From a virus: a DNA stretch of 64,000 nucleotides. How positions within the stretch are numbered: position 1 is the first letter of the stretch; each line of letters starts with the position of its first letter. The position numbers were made by a program, and so were the translations under genes. Positions 62,996-64,000 of the stretch are shown piece after piece. The notes under the pieces are model-generated. The model did no database searches, was not told the origin of the DNA, and saw only the letters and a list, made by a program, of their open reading frames with translations. The stretch lies in IMG/VR virus record IMGVR_UViG_3300025073_000050, positions 1 to 64,000 of that record, one strand, 5' to 3'.

Positions 62996-63832
62996 ATGGA
63001 ATTTAATTTATTGGATAAAGAAAAAGAAGGCTTATTCAAAAGATACCCCTATGTATCCGAGTGGACTAAAGGCCTCTCTAAAATTTTATTTTATATGTGT
63101 ATTAGCATTTTAATAATTTTATGGTTTCAATTTTCTTTTACGCCAATAAGTAAAAATCTACAAAAGCGAGAAATTACTCAAGTCCCTTTAGAAGTTACAC
63201 TTTTACCGGCAATTGAAGAAACAAAAAAGAATTTAGATATAAAGATTGTTAAAGAAGAAGTTAAAGATACTTCTATTAGACAAGTTCAAGCGAAAGGTAA
63301 TTTAGTATTTGCTAAAAATAATATAAGGGGGTCACAATCGTTCTCTTTGGAGGACTCAAGCGAAGTCATACAGCAATCTATAAATGAATTGCCGCATAGA
63401 GCAGGACCTGTTGTTGCAGAAACACCTTTAGAAAAGTCTTTAGAAGAACCTGTAAAAGAGGCAGTAGGAAAATATGAAGGAGCGGTTTTAGATATTGAAG
63501 CATTTTATTCTCTATTAAAGAAATTTAATAAATCTGTTAAGTTAGCATTATTTGCTAATGCCCAGTTTAATGGAGGAACTGCCGTGGATAATCTGCCATC
63601 TCCTTATAGAGAAATGGCTATACAAGACAGAATTGAATTGTCAAACAAGTATTCGTTTATTACTAAAAAATCTCCAAAAGAAGATAAAATGCTTTTAGAG
63701 GCTACTGCTGAAGACATAACCAGAGAAGCAGAAAGCTTGGGTGGTTGGCAAAATGTAGAAATAAGAATATTGCTAGACAGAACTGATTCTTATGGAAGAA
63801 GAATGTATATTCGTTTTGAAAGAAAAGTTTAA
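62996..63832 (+). CDS. Membrane-anchored tail-region protein (278 aa)
   Basis: It has one membrane helix near 30-47 (ILFYMCISILIILWF), then a long soluble part ending in a conserved-looking alpha/beta domain (VEIRILLDRTDSYGRRMYIR). It might enter the host membrane during DNA delivery. It is followed by the third tandem-hairpin leader. Confidence 0.5.
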   Translation: MEFNLLDKEKEGLFKRYPYVSEWTKGLSKILFYMCISILIILWFQFSFTPISKNLQKREITQVPLEVTLLPAIEETKKNLDIKIVKEEVKDTSIRQVQAKGNLVFAKNNIRGSQSFSLEDSSEVIQQSINELPHRAGPVVAETPLEKSLEEPVKEAVGKYEGAVLDIEAFYSLLKKFNKSVKLALFANAQFNGGTAVDNLPSPYREMAIQDRIELSNKYSFITKKSPKEDKMLLEATAEDITREAESLGGWQNVEIRILLDRTDSYGRRMYIRFERKV

Positions 63833-63852
63833 AAAGTAAAAAACTCTAAATA

Positions 63853-63915
63853 GATAAGGACTATCATAAAAGGAGTAAGTAGTTTTACTGTAAAAGGTAA
63901 AAGCTTACTCCTTTT
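63853..63915 (+). terminator. GATAAGGACTATC element plus hairpin, copy 3
   Basis: GATAAGGACTATC is at 63853-63865. A perfect 12-bp hairpin follows (AAAAGGAGTAAG 63868-63879 with CTTACTCCTTTT 63904-63915) and then CTATTTT, which could end transcription. Unlike the other two copies, a normal AGGAG ribosome site follows before the ATG at 63936. Confidence 0.65.
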
Positions 63916-63935
63916 CTATTTTATAGGAGAAAGAA

Positions 63936-64000
63936 ATGTTTGAACACTATTTGGACCGTTGCCTAACTTTGGGAGACAACGAGCTCAATTCGATATGGAG
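63936..64000 (+). CDS. Start of the next tail-region gene (cut by the window)
   Basis: AGGAGAAAGAA precedes the ATG. The first 21 codons read MFEHYLDRCLTLGDNELNSI and run off the window. Too short to identify; a baseplate or distal tail gene is expected here. Confidence 0.6.
   Translation, partial: MFEHYLDRCLTLGDNELNSIW

Overview
The window is one AT-rich stretch of a tailed double-stranded DNA bacteriophage (Caudoviricetes-like). Every supported gene lies on the + strand, most are separated by a few bases or overlap as ATGA, and most have strong Shine-Dalgarno sequences (often GGAGG), so the host is a bacterium. A lipobox protein and a secreted lysozyme-like protein fit this. No host genes, integrase or CRISPR array were seen. 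The host could not be identified.

Layout. (1) 1-10.9 kb: small unknown genes, a secreted lytic transglycosylase, and surface-sugar or cargo genes: three family 2 glycosyltransferases, a methyltransferase, a B12-domain radical SAM enzyme and an RmlD-like reductase, plus a tRNA-Met-like sequence that lacks its D arm. (2) 10.9-20.4 kb: a sigma-like factor, a ClpP-type protease, a nucleotidyltransferase-DUF192 protein, RmlB and the terminase. (3) 20.5-35.7 kb: very long, lysine/glutamate-rich modular proteins, with a membrane/lysis-like gene group at 31.0-32.2 kb. (4) 36-49.5 kb: portal (with intein), a prohead protease-scaffold fusion (with intein), a probable decoration protein, and a major capsid gene that I reconstruct as seven exons split by six group I introns. 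(5) 49.7-64 kb: small tagged proteins, head-tail joining proteins, tail tube, tail assembly chaperone with a -1 frameshift, tape measure, and the start of the next tail gene.

Two systems stand out. First, the capsid gene: 861 coding bases (286 residues) are spread over 4714 bp. Each intron has a P1 pairing with a U.G at the 5' splice site, ends in G, and the exons join in frame; one exon is only 14 nt. Second, a short motif of the form R/K-K-A/G-Q recurs dozens of times in the long modular proteins and also ends a short N-terminal tag (type LINLFWKKEAQ) shared by many of them. I infer that this is the cleavage site and capsid-targeting tag of a virion maturation system. The protease would be the H/S protease-scaffold fusion at 39.4 kb (or the ClpP-like one at 11.6 kb), acting on internal-head polyproteins. 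This is inference from sequence pattern only.

Regulation: a conserved element (ACTATTATCTATAT) lies upstream of three gene blocks and may be a phage promoter read by the encoded sigma factor. A second element (GATAAGGACTATC followed directly by a stable hairpin) precedes three other genes.
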